From: CBDCFV01 sp963664625
Lineage (GTDB): Bacteria > Chloroflexota > Dehalococcoidia > Lucifugimonadales > UBA3495
DNA: 64,000 nucleotides
Direction of reading: 5' to 3'
NCBI GenBank assembly: GCA_963664625.1
Contig: OY761541.1
Location: 3,596,001 to 3,660,000 of the forward strand
The notes under the pieces are model-generated. The model saw only the letters and a program-made list of their open reading frames with translations. It searched no databases and was not told where the DNA came from. Both the position numbers and the translations under genes were made by a program. The stretch's first letter is position 1. Each line of letters starts with the position of its first letter. Shown here piece after piece: positions 14,433-22,833 of this stretch.

Positions 14433-16748
14433 CTAACCGGACGAGTTGATAGCCCGCCATATTTTTTCCCGGGTCAACGGCGTGTCGATGTGCCGCACCC
14501 CGGAGTTGTACAAAGCGTCCATAACCGCGTTGGTCAATGCGGCGGGAGCCGCCACAGTCGGCAATTCGCCGATGCCCTTTGCGCCCAGAGGGTTCAGGGG
14601 CGATGGAGTTTCCATGGTATCAAAGGTCATCTCCGGCGTGTCGGTGGCCTTGGGGACTGCGTAGTCCATCAGGCTGCCGGTGAGAGGCTGCCCTTCCTCG
14701 GTGAACTCCATCCCTTCCAGCAACGCCTGCCCCAGTCCTTGGATGAAGCCTCCGTGGACCTGCCCTTCGGCCAATAAAGGATTGAGGATCCGGCCAGCGT
14801 CATTGACCCCAACATAGCGCAGTATTTTGACGTCGCCGGTCTCCCGTGACAGCTCTACAACCGCTATGTGGGTGCCAAAGGCGTAAGGGTTGCCGGGAAG
14901 AGTGTAGCCGGCGTTGAAGTCCAGGCCCGGTTCCACGTCGGGAGGCAGCAGTTCTTCGTCGTAGGCCGCGGCGGCCACTTGGGAGAACGGAACATCCTCG
15001 TCCGGCTGCTGTCTGCGGAACACCCTGCCTTGTTGGAAGACCACCTCGTCTTCAGGACACTCCAGCACGTGTGAAGCTATGCGGGCCAGCTTGGCCTTGG
15101 CATCCTGAAGGACGGTAAATACGGATGAACCCCCAACGGTAATACCCCGGCTTGCTCCGGTGCCCCCGCCGGTGGGGAATAGCTCCGTGTCGCTGTGATA
15201 CATGTAAACGTCCGCCGGAGTAACCCCAATCTCGTCTGCCACAATCTGGGCAAAGGTGGTCTCGGTGCCTTGACCGTGGGGAGATACGCCGCTGAACGTG
15301 GAGATACGGCCCGATGACTCGATAACCACCCTGGCCCTGTCCGAGCTCCGCTCGCCATGTGCGCCCGATCCCTTGGTCACCGTCGCTATGCCAACGCCGA
15401 TCAACGGTTGGCCGACCTGTTCACTTTGTGCCGCCCTTTCCCGCCACTTGGCGTATTCCGAAAGCTCCAAAGCGCGGTCAAAGACCTCCTCGTAGTTGCC
15501 AGAGTCGTAGGTAATCCCTGTAGGTGTGTGATACGGGAAGGCGTCGGGCTGAATCAGGTTCCTGCGGCGGACCTCAACCGGGTCCAAGCCCAATTCTCTG
15601 GCAATCAAGTCCACGGTGCGCTCCACCGAGAACGCCGCCTCCGGGCCGCCCGCGCCGCGATATGCGCCCGTAGGCGCCCGGTTGGTTATCACCCCGGTGA
15701 CCACCACTTCCATTGCGGGAGTCCGGTACGGGCCCGGCAGCCGTTCGCTGGAAAGAGTCGGTGCGGCGGGGGTGGAAAAGTAGAAGTACGCGCCCAAGTC
15801 TATGGAAACCCGCACCCGCATTCCCAGGATGGTCCCGTCGTCCTTCACGGCGGCTTCCACCGCCGAGTGGTAGCCCCGCCCGTGGAATGTGATCATGTTT
15901 TCCTGCCGGCTTTCCACCCACTTCACCGGGCGGCCCAGCGCCATCGAAAGGTAGGGTATGGCCACCTCTTCCGGGAACATGCAGCCCTTCTCTCCGAAAC
16001 CGCCTCCAACATCTCGGGCCAGTACGCGGATCTCAGATTCAGGCTTGTCGAGAAGCAGGGCCAGGAACCGCCGTACCCAGTGGGGCCGCTGCGTGGAGTC
16101 CCACACTGTAAGCAACCGGTCTTCCGCCCGGTAGTCCGCGGCCACTGCCCGCCCCTCCATGGGGGCCGGAGCAAGCCGACCGACGTGATAGCTCTGCCTG
16201 ATTACCCGGTCGGCTTGGTCGAAAGCGGCATCCAGGTCTCCCCCAAGGTGGTGAGACCTCAACCCTACGTTGGTCCCCAATTCTTCATGGATCGGCACCG
16301 TGTCCCCGTTGGCCACCTCGAGAGGGTCCAGTATCGGGGGCAAGGGTTCGTAGTCGGCCTCGATCAACTCCGCCCCGTCCCATGCCACCCTCAGGTCCTC
16401 GGCCAGCACCATCGCCACCGGCTGGCCCACGTAGCACACCTTCCCCTTGGCCAGCACCGGGTGCTCCGGCGCCTCCATGTGATCGAATTTCCCTTCGTAT
16501 GCGCTGATCCCTGTTGGAACGGCCTGCAACACCCCTTCCAGTTCCTCGGCAGTGAACACTGCCGCCACTCCCGGCAGGCTTCGGGCGGCGGTTACGTCCA
16601 AAGACCTGATGCGGGCGTGTGCGTGCGGACTGCGCAGCACCGCCACGTGCAACATGCCGGGCAACTCGATGTCGTCCACGTAGGCCCCTTGGCCGGTTAC
16701 CAGCCTGGGGTCCTCAAATCTCCTGACCGACTGTCCCAAGTAGACCAT
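14433..16748 (-). CDS. Molybdopterin-binding large subunit of a xanthine dehydrogenase/CO dehydrogenase-family hydroxylase
   Basis: The 771-residue chain starts MVYLGQSVRRFEDPRLVTGQ, typical of CoxL/XdhA large subunits. The family core follows with DVGGGFGEKG, GAYRGAGGPEAAF and GAKGIGELPT. The active-site loop AYRGAGG is not the AYxCSFR of true CO dehydrogenase (form I), so aldehyde, purine or other N-heterocycle oxidation is more likely; the catalytic glutamate would be in GAKGIGELP. ATG 16746-16748 with GGAGG upstream is chosen over an earlier in-frame start at 16946, which would read through a dispersed repeat. No FAD or iron-sulfur subunit is adjacent; a matching pair lies at 58.3-59.6 kb. 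Confidence 0.87.
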   Translation of the reverse strand: MVYLGQSVRRFEDPRLVTGQGAYVDDIELPGMLHVAVLRSPHAHARIRSLDVTAARSLPGVAAVFTAEELEGVLQAVPTGISAYEGKFDHMEAPEHPVLAKGKVCYVGQPVAMVLAEDLRVAWDGAELIEADYEPLPPILDPLEVANGDTVPIHEELGTNVGLRSHHLGGDLDAAFDQADRVIRQSYHVGRLAPAPMEGRAVAADYRAEDRLLTVWDSTQRPHWVRRFLALLLDKPESEIRVLARDVGGGFGEKGCMFPEEVAIPYLSMALGRPVKWVESRQENMITFHGRGYHSAVEAAVKDDGTILGMRVRVSIDLGAYFYFSTPAAPTLSSERLPGPYRTPAMEVVVTGVITNRAPTGAYRGAGGPEAAFSVERTVDLIARELGLDPVEVRRRNLIQPDAFPYHTPTGITYDSGNYEEVFDRALELSEYAKWRERAAQSEQVGQPLIGVGIATVTKGSGAHGERSSDRARVVIESSGRISTFSGVSPHGQGTETTFAQIVADEIGVTPADVYMYHSDTELFPTGGGTGASRGITVGGSSVFTVLQDAKAKLARIASHVLECPEDEVVFQQGRVFRRQQPDEDVPFSQVAAAAYDEELLPPDVEPGLDFNAGYTLPGNPYAFGTHIAVVELSRETGDVKILRYVGVNDAGRILNPLLAEGQVHGGFIQGLGQALLEGMEFTEEGQPLTGSLMDYAVPKATDTPEMTFDTMETPSPLNPLGAKGIGELPTVAAPAALTNAVMDALYNSGVRHIDTPLTREKIWRAINSSG

Positions 16749-16793
16749 CGTGGACCTCCGTTTACCGCAGCTTAAGAATTCCCGCCACTCGCT

Positions 16794-16824
16794 CGTCATT
16801 CCCGCCTTCGCGGGAATCCATAGG
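16794..16824. repeat. REP-like palindrome, copy 1
   Basis: CGTCATTCCCGC, a short loop, then GCGGGAATCCA form a small hairpin upstream of the hydroxylase large subunit. Related copies are at 27516-27545 and 43420-43447, with a variant at 44600-44624. This palindrome type is common between genes in many bacteria. Confidence 0.75.
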
Positions 16825-16879
16825 TTTCGGTGACCAACGAGGTAATATGAGCAAGTATAGTTGACTTTAAGATAACCGC

Positions 16880-17113
16880 TTATTCCTTGTGCAAGTCGGC
16901 CGGGTCCAGTACCCGGAACCCTATCTCCATAGTCACTTGGTACCAAGCCACGTTTCCATCCTGGATATTGCCCCGGATCTCCTTTACGACGAACCAGTTG
17001 AGGTTTTGAATCGTCTGACCGGCCCGGCTGATCGCATTCTCTATGGCGCTTTGCACCCCGTTGGGCGAAGAGCCAACCAGCTCTATGACCTTGTAAGTAT
17101 GCTCGCTTGTCAT
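16880..17113 (-). CDS. Dodecin (flavin-binding dodecamer)
   Basis: A 77-residue protein with the full dodecin signature: YKVIELVGSSPNGVQSAI at the N-terminus, NLNWFVVKEIRG with the flavin-stacking tryptophan, and VAWYQVTMEIGFRV at the C-terminus. Dodecins assemble into hollow dodecamers that store or buffer flavins such as FMN or riboflavin. Start ATG 17111-17113 is supported by GAGGAG about 7 bases upstream; an in-frame ATG 15 bases earlier is less well placed. It is a single-gene unit. Flavin buffering would suit an organism with several flavoenzymes, though this link is inferred. Confidence 0.93.
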   Translation of the reverse strand: MTSEHTYKVIELVGSSPNGVQSAIENAISRAGQTIQNLNWFVVKEIRGNIQDGNVAWYQVTMEIGFRVLDPADLHKE

Positions 17114-17369
17114 TCTCGTTCTCCTCAATTAAGTGAGAGTCCGGGCAACATCATACTTAGTCAGGGTGTAGTAAGCAACGTTGAAACACCCTCTGGAACT
17201 TTGGGGCAATGGAAAAGCCCCCCCAAAACATGTAACATTGATAATTGAAAATCGCAATTGACAACCATACAGGGTTTGTGTAACTTTCCGTGAACGGGCG
17301 CCTGTATCCGGCAAGCCTCAGGCTTGGCATCCGTCCCACCCCAACGGCGAACGATGTTTATGGTGTACT

Positions 17370-19451
17370 GTGGACTGCGAGAATAACAAAATGGCGGAAA
17401 TGGATGCCGAACTGCAACGGTTGAGGCAGCGAGTCAAGGAATTGGAAGCTGCCCAGGCAGCCGCTGCTGCAAGCTCGAACGGGTCGGACAAATTCGGTGC
17501 CCATTACAGGGCCGCTTTCGACAACGTGGCCGACGCCATCGTGATAAACGTCGGCATAGAACGGGTTCTGATGAACCAAGCGTTCCTGGACCTCCACGGA
17601 GTGAAGGACCGGTCTGAATTAACGGGCCTGCCGCTTGACTACTTCCTCATCCCGGAAGATCGGGTCAGGGTCAGGGAACAGACTCGTGCCAGGGAGCGGG
17701 GGGAGACGGTGCCGGGGGTCTACTCATACCGCATCAGCCGCAACGGCGAGATTCGATTTGTCGAAGCTACCGCCGTAGCAACAACCTTTCAAGGGCAACC
17801 TGCCACCTTCGCCGTACTCCGTGATGTTACCGAACGCAAGGAAGCAGAAGAGGAACTGATAAGGCTGGGGTCGATAGTAGAGTCCTCCCATGACGCCATC
17901 TTCTGTGAAACACTGGAAGGAATCGTCACCGACTGGAACGCCGGAGCGGAGCGGATCTTCGGTTACTCGCCCGCCGAAGTTGTAGGCCGCCCCGTATCTC
18001 TCTTGGTGCCGCCGGAGTTAGTCCACGAATTGCCGGGCATAGTGGAGCGGGTCCGCAGGGGAGAACAGGTCGATCACTTCGAGACGGTGTTGACAAAAAA
18101 CGACGGTTCTCTCATTGATGTGTCTTTGACCATATCACCGCTCAAGAATACGCTAGGGGATATTGTAGGCGCGTCGACGATTGCCCGCGACATCACCGAG
18201 CGAAAGGAAGTGGAGGAAGAAGAACGCCGCCGTTCGCAGGAGATGGCCATCCTCAACTCTGTGGCCAACACCATGGCCCAGCCGGGGGCTTTCAAAGATA
18301 AGCTCACCAACGTCCTGGCAAACCTGGTCTGGTTTACCGTGGCCGATCAAGTAGCATTGCGAGTGCCCGATGACACGGGACAAGGACTGGAGGCCATCGC
18401 CGCAGCGGGACCGGCGGTCAAGCAGGGCATCACCGGGTTGCTTCCCTACGCCCAGGGCGTTGCGGGCACGGCTTTCAGGGAGGGAGAGCCGGTAATCGTC
18501 AACGACTATCGCAACCATGCCCTGTCAACGCCGGACGGCGTTACCTTGGGAATCGCGTCCATAGCGTCCCTTCCCGTTAAAGTAGCGGGACGGACTATGG
18601 GTGTCGTGAACATCCTCTCCCGGGACACCAATCACTTCACTCCTGAACGAGTGAGCCTGTTGACCACCGTCGCCGGCGGCATCGGAGCTCTCTTGGAGAG
18701 CGCGCGCCTGTATGATGCCTTGGAACAGCGCGCCGAAGAACTGGCCCGGTCCAACGCAGACTTGGAACAGTTCGCCTACGTGGCTTCCCACGACCTGCAG
18801 GAGCCGCTGCGCTCGGTCGTGGGGTTCACCAGCCTCCTGTCTCGCCGGTACAAGGGCCAGATCGACGAAAACGCCGACAGATTCATAGAGCGGGCCATAA
18901 CGGCGGCTTCCCGGATGCAAGTGCTGATTAACGACCTGCTTTCATATAGCCGTGTCGGAAGGAACTATGAAAAGCCGGAAATCGTCGACACCGATGCGTT
19001 GCTGGACCAGGAATTAAGCGGCCTCCATGCCGCAATTGAAGAGAGTGCCGCGTCGGTAACCCACGACCCGCTGCCCTCCATCGCGGCGGACTCGTCATTG
19101 CTCGGTCAGGTTTTCCGTAACCTGATCGGAAACGCGATAAAGTTTCAGGGAGAGTCCCCTCCCGCAGTCCACGTATCGGTGGAAGAACAAGGCGCCGAGT
19201 GGAAGTTCGCTGTGAAGGACAACGGAATCGGCATAGACCCCCAGTTTGCGGAGCGGATATTCACTATCTTTCAACGCCTGCACACCAGGGAAGAGTACCC
19301 GGGAACGGGAATAGGTCTGTCGATTTGCAAGAAAGCTATAGAACGTCTTGGAGGGCGCATCTGGGTCGAGTCCCAATTGGGGCAAGGGTCCACGTTCTAT
19401 TTCACGGTACCCATCGACCAGGGCACGGAGTTCAGCCAGAACGCCGCATAA
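17370..19451 (+). CDS. PAS-PAS-GAF sensor histidine kinase
   Basis: The 693-residue cytoplasmic kinase has a coiled start (to about 35), PAS 1 (45-165), PAS 2 (165-285), a GAF domain (about 300-445), then a HisKA and HATPase unit. The H-box is EQFAYVASHDLQEPLR with the phosphorylated His near residue 475; NLIGNAIKF is the N-box, DNGIGID and GTGIGLSICKK are the G-boxes. This HisKA subtype is the one seen in bacteriophytochrome-like kinases that pair with Rcp1-type regulators. There is no transmembrane segment, so the signal is internal. The start is GTG 17370; ATG 17391 is possible. It opens a five-gene array. Confidence 0.9.
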   Translation: MDCENNKMAEMDAELQRLRQRVKELEAAQAAAAASSNGSDKFGAHYRAAFDNVADAIVINVGIERVLMNQAFLDLHGVKDRSELTGLPLDYFLIPEDRVRVREQTRARERGETVPGVYSYRISRNGEIRFVEATAVATTFQGQPATFAVLRDVTERKEAEEELIRLGSIVESSHDAIFCETLEGIVTDWNAGAERIFGYSPAEVVGRPVSLLVPPELVHELPGIVERVRRGEQVDHFETVLTKNDGSLIDVSLTISPLKNTLGDIVGASTIARDITERKEVEEEERRRSQEMAILNSVANTMAQPGAFKDKLTNVLANLVWFTVADQVALRVPDDTGQGLEAIAAAGPAVKQGITGLLPYAQGVAGTAFREGEPVIVNDYRNHALSTPDGVTLGIASIASLPVKVAGRTMGVVNILSRDTNHFTPERVSLLTTVAGGIGALLESARLYDALEQRAEELARSNADLEQFAYVASHDLQEPLRSVVGFTSLLSRRYKGQIDENADRFIERAITAASRMQVLINDLLSYSRVGRNYEKPEIVDTDALLDQELSGLHAAIEESAASVTHDPLPSIAADSSLLGQVFRNLIGNAIKFQGESPPAVHVSVEEQGAEWKFAVKDNGIGIDPQFAERIFTIFQRLHTREEYPGTGIGLSICKKAIERLGGRIWVESQLGQGSTFYFTVPIDQGTEFSQNAA

Positions 19452-19479
19452 GCAACATTCGCCGCATGTAGAGAGAGGT

Positions 19480-19929
19480 ATGGCTGGAAGAGGGTTGGAG
19501 CGTCCCATTCAAATACTGCATGTCGAAGACTCTCCAGACGATGTGGAATTGACCCAGGAAGGTCTGAAGGAGGGAAGGGTACGGCATAACCTGACTTCGG
19601 TCCCTGACGGTGTGGAGGCCTTGGCGTTCCTTCGCAAACAGGGGAAATACGCGAACGCCCCGGAGCCGGACATCATACTCCTCGACCTGAACCTGCCGAG
19701 AAAGGACGGGAGGGAAGTGCTGGCGGAAATCAAGACGGACGATAAATTGAAGCACATACCGGTGGTGGTGCTGACTACCTCTCAAGCCGAGCAGGACATT
19801 ATGAAGAGTTACCAGCTCCATGCCAATTGCTACATCACCAAGCCGGTTGACCTGGACCAGTTTTTCTCCGTCATCGATTCGCTGGAACAGTTCTGGCTGA
19901 CGATAGCAAAGTTGCCCAGCGATGATTAA
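19480..19929 (+). CDS. Single-domain response regulator, Rcp1-like
   Basis: The 149-residue protein is a lone receiver domain: acidic pocket LHVEDSPDD, phospho-acceptor Asp in ILLDLNLPRKDG, Thr/Ser switch VVVLTTSQ and Lys in CYITKPVDL. It has no output domain, so it acts by protein contact or phosphotransfer. The LNLPRKDG loop and the S-Q-A-E-Q segment are typical of Rcp1, the partner of cyanobacterial phytochrome kinases. Start ATG 19480 has GAGAGAGG just upstream. It lies 28 bases after the first kinase and is likely its immediate phosphorylation target. Confidence 0.88.
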   Translation: MAGRGLERPIQILHVEDSPDDVELTQEGLKEGRVRHNLTSVPDGVEALAFLRKQGKYANAPEPDIILLDLNLPRKDGREVLAEIKTDDKLKHIPVVVLTTSQAEQDIMKSYQLHANCYITKPVDLDQFFSVIDSLEQFWLTIAKLPSDD

Positions 19930-19992
19930 GATGGCGCCGTCCAAGGAACCAAGGAAACCAATAAAATATCCGGTGGAGAAGGGCTGATTGTG

Positions 19993-20445
19993 ATGAAGTC
20001 CGGAATGATCGACATACGGTGGGGAGACCGACCGATTGAGATACTGTTGGTTGAGGACAACCCGGCGGACGTGGAACTGGCCCAGCGGACATTACGGGAC
20101 TCTCAGTTCTCCCTGAATATCTCGGTTTCCCGTGACGGTCAGGAAGCAATGAGCGTGCTTCGCAGGGAAGGTGAGCACTCCGTCGCGCCGCGGCCCGACC
20201 TGGTCCTGCTGGACCTAAACATGCCCAGGAAAAATGGGCGTGAAGTAATGGCGGAAATGAACGCCGACCCGAATCTGCGTGAGATCCCCATCATGATCCT
20301 CACCTCGACGCAGGCGGAGCGGGAACTGCTTCAATACGAGAACTACGACCCAAGTCGGTACTGCCGCAAACCTCTGGACCTCGACAGGTTTAACCGAATT
20401 TTGGAACACCTGTCGACTTCCTTCGATCTGCCACCCGAGGAATAA
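19993..20445 (+). CDS. Single-domain response regulator, Rcp1-like
   Basis: A lone receiver domain of about 150 residues. The pocket is LLVEDNPADVE, the phosphorylated Asp is in LVLLDLNMPRKNGREV, and ILTSTQAE and CRKPLDL supply the switch and lysine. It shares long stretches with the receiver at 21674-22561 (LLVEDNPADVEL, LDLNMPRK, TSTQAER, PSRYC.KPL), pointing to a recent duplication inside the array. ATG 19993 or GTG 19990 can start it; a purine-rich site lies about 10 bases upstream. It has no output domain. Confidence 0.87.
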   Translation: MKSGMIDIRWGDRPIEILLVEDNPADVELAQRTLRDSQFSLNISVSRDGQEAMSVLRREGEHSVAPRPDLVLLDLNMPRKNGREVMAEMNADPNLREIPIMILTSTQAERELLQYENYDPSRYCRKPLDLDRFNRILEHLSTSFDLPPEE

Positions 20446-20466
20446 TACCCCTTAGCACTCAAGATT

Positions 20467-21672
20467 GTGAACATGGACAACAACCGCACCAAAATACTGT
20501 TGATCGAGGACAACCCGGACGACGCGTTTTTGATTCAGGAGACGTTCGCGGATACGGGCAATACCTCGTGCGACTGGGACTGGGTTGAGCGCCTGTCCGA
20601 CGGGCTGGACCGCCTGAGCACTGACCACTTTACTGTCGTGCTGCTGGACTTGTCCCTCCCCGACAGCCACGGTTTGGAGACCTTCACCAAGGCCCACGAG
20701 CAAGCCCCCGACGTGCCCATCATACTGATGACCGGCTTGGATGATGAGGAGTTGGCTCTTCAAGCCGTGCAGAAGGGTGCGCAGGACTACTTGGTGAAGC
20801 ACCAGGTTGACGGGCAGACCCTGGGACGTTCACTGAGTTATGCGGTAGAGCGGCACCGCCTGTTGGATGAGGTGGTCTCTCGCACCAGGGAGTTGTCCAG
20901 GGTCAACTCGGAGCTTGAACTTGAAGTCGCCGAGCGGAGGCGCGCCGAAGAAAGCTTGGCCAAGCAGGCGGAAGAACTGAGGCGCTCCAACGCCGAGTTG
21001 GAACAATTCGCCTACGTCGCGTCTCACGACCTGCAGGAACCACTGCGAATGGTCTCAAGTTACGTGAAAATCCTGTCTGACGATTACGCGGGTAAGTTGG
21101 ACACGGATGCCGACCGGTTCATTGGCTACATCGTGGACGGCGCAACCCGGATGAAGGGCCTCATAGACGACCTCTTGACCTTCTCCAGGGTCGGGACCCA
21201 AGGCTGGCCCTTCGAACCCACGGATTGCAACGTGATTATTGACCGGGTGATTTCGGACCAAGCGGAGGTCATAACCTCCTGTTATGGTGTTGTGACCCAC
21301 GATGTGCTTCCAATCGTGAACGGCGATGCAACTCAATTGGCTCAGGTCCTGCAGAATCTGGTCAGCAATGCGTTAAAATACACCCGCGACGTTCCCCCTA
21401 GAGTCCACATTGCGGCCAAAGAGCAGGGAGATGAGTGGGTATTTTCCGTGAGCGACAATGGCATGGGGATAGCGCCGCATCATTACGAGCGGATTTTTCA
21501 GATGTTCCAAAGGCTGCACCACAGGTCCGAATACCCTGGCTCGGGCATAGGGCTGGCAGTTTGCCATAAAATAGTGGAACGTCACGGCGGACGAATCTGG
21601 GTAGAATCAGAAGTAGGCAAGGGGTCTACTTTCCATTTCACCATCTCGTCGTTGCAGAGGGAGGCAGCCTGA
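20467..21672 (+). CDS. Receiver-histidine kinase protein (REC-HK)
   Basis: The 401-residue protein has an N-terminal receiver (about 8-125; ILLIEDNPDD, LLDLSLPDSHG, LMTGLDDEE), a coiled-coil linker (about 130-180) and a C-terminal kinase (about 180-395; EQFAYVASHDLQEPLR, NLVSNALKY, DNGMGI, GSGIGLAVCHK). A receiver ahead of the kinase is the layout used to feed a phosphosignal into a second kinase. The kinase half is clearly related to that of the first gene in the array. GTG 20467 or ATG 20473 are possible starts, with no strong ribosome site for either. It is cytoplasmic and probably acts downstream of the first kinase in a branched relay. Confidence 0.88.
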   Translation: MNMDNNRTKILLIEDNPDDAFLIQETFADTGNTSCDWDWVERLSDGLDRLSTDHFTVVLLDLSLPDSHGLETFTKAHEQAPDVPIILMTGLDDEELALQAVQKGAQDYLVKHQVDGQTLGRSLSYAVERHRLLDEVVSRTRELSRVNSELELEVAERRRAEESLAKQAEELRRSNAELEQFAYVASHDLQEPLRMVSSYVKILSDDYAGKLDTDADRFIGYIVDGATRMKGLIDDLLTFSRVGTQGWPFEPTDCNVIIDRVISDQAEVITSCYGVVTHDVLPIVNGDATQLAQVLQNLVSNALKYTRDVPPRVHIAAKEQGDEWVFSVSDNGMGIAPHHYERIFQMFQRLHHRSEYPGSGIGLAVCHKIVERHGGRIWVESEVGKGSTFHFTISSLQREAA

Positions 21673-21673
21673 T

Positions 21674-22561
21674 ATGACATCGCAAAGCACCGAATCTTCG
21701 GACGTCAGACCCGTGGATGTGTTGTTGGTGGAAGACAACCCGGCCGACGTGGAACTCACGCAGCGAATTCTCCAGGACTCGGACTTCCCCTTGACCGTGG
21801 CGGTCGCGGAAGACGGGGAAGTCGCAATGAACATGCTGCGGAAGGTCGGCGTGCATTCCAACTCTCCCCGCCCCGACTTGATCCTCCTGGACCTGAACAT
21901 GCCCCGCAAGACCGGCTATGAAGTACTGGACGAGATGAACCAGGACGAGGACCTGAGCCGCATACCGGTGCTCATTCTTACGTCCACCCAAGCCGAGCGA
22001 GACCGCCTGCAATTCGAAAATGTCGGACCAAGCCGTTACTGCACCAAGCCTTTGCCCATTGTACGCTTCAATACCATCATGGGCCAACTTCGGTCGGAAG
22101 AATACGTTTCTTGGACGGCATTGGGCAACTTGGATGACGCCGAGAGGGAGTCTCGCATTCTGGCGCGGTATAACGAGTTGGCGGAAGTGTCCGACGTGCA
22201 GCGAGGGGACCGGGTGTTGCCGTTGGTCCGCGCCGAGTTCGACTTGTTCGACGACAAGCTGCGGGCGCTCACCGTCTCCAGGCTACGTGTATGGCTCCAG
22301 ATGGACGCCGCCGCCGCCAAGGGCATCGCCACTGCCTACAGCGCGGCCATGCAGCAAATGCCGGCGGATGCCGCAATGCGCCGGGCAACCCAGGCCGCGC
22401 GCCTCCGCAACGAGTTTTCGGAGGAGGAACAGGAAAAGCTGCTGGCCTTGGCGCCGGACCTTTTCGGCGCTGCCGCCCCGCCGCCTCCCACGCGGGCGCC
22501 TGTTCAGCCGGCCGCGCAGCAAACGTCTACTCGCCGGTGGTGGTGGCCTTTCGGTCGGTAA
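21674..22561 (+). CDS. Response regulator with unusual C-terminal helical domain and aromatic tail
   Basis: The first ~145 residues are an Rcp1-like receiver (LLVEDNPADVE, LILLDLNMPRKTG, LILTSTQAE, CTKPLP). The remaining ~150 residues match no domain I recognise. They are rich in Ala, Arg and Glu, probably helical (FDDKLRALTVSRLRVWLQMD, AAMQQMPADAAMRRATQAAR), followed by a proline-alanine spacer and the C-terminal peptide RRWWWPFGR. That tail could bind a membrane or a partner protein. The gene starts one base after the REC-HK stop, so the two are coupled. It is the last gene of the array and the best candidate for its output. Confidence 0.85.
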   Translation: MTSQSTESSDVRPVDVLLVEDNPADVELTQRILQDSDFPLTVAVAEDGEVAMNMLRKVGVHSNSPRPDLILLDLNMPRKTGYEVLDEMNQDEDLSRIPVLILTSTQAERDRLQFENVGPSRYCTKPLPIVRFNTIMGQLRSEEYVSWTALGNLDDAERESRILARYNELAEVSDVQRGDRVLPLVRAEFDLFDDKLRALTVSRLRVWLQMDAAAAKGIATAYSAAMQQMPADAAMRRATQAARLRNEFSEEEQEKLLALAPDLFGAAAPPPPTRAPVQPAAQQTSTRRWWWPFGR

Positions 22562-22833
22562 ATCCCCTGTCCATCTTCTAACCCCCGAGAACCCACAGGC
22601 TGTGTCGGGTATCGTCCTGGCGCAGCCTTAACTGTTCCACTTGCCTGCTATCCCGCCGTTAGCTTTCCTCCGAACCACCGGCCTTTTCTTTTGCCCTGGT
22701 CCTTCAGCGTCATCCCCCTGTGGCGACTTACGAGTTATAATCAACACCACTGAGGCCACTCTCGACCGCGCGCAACGCGCCTTGGTCACGTTGAACTCTG
22801 GAAAGCCGGACACGCCAAGCTACAGGAGGGAAC

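Noticed and set aside
14433..16748. Large subunit as a true CO dehydrogenase
   Set aside because: The active-site loop is AYRGAGG, not the form I AYxCSFR, so CO oxidation is not supported.
15357..16775. A 472-codon frame on the plus strand opposite the molybdopterin subunit
   Set aside because: It lies wholly antisense to a gene with clear family motifs. Its own translation has no recognisable domain and an unnatural composition.
22736..22741. TATAAT upstream of the amidohydrolase
   Set aside because: No acceptable -35 element at a normal distance, so it is not listed as a promoter.
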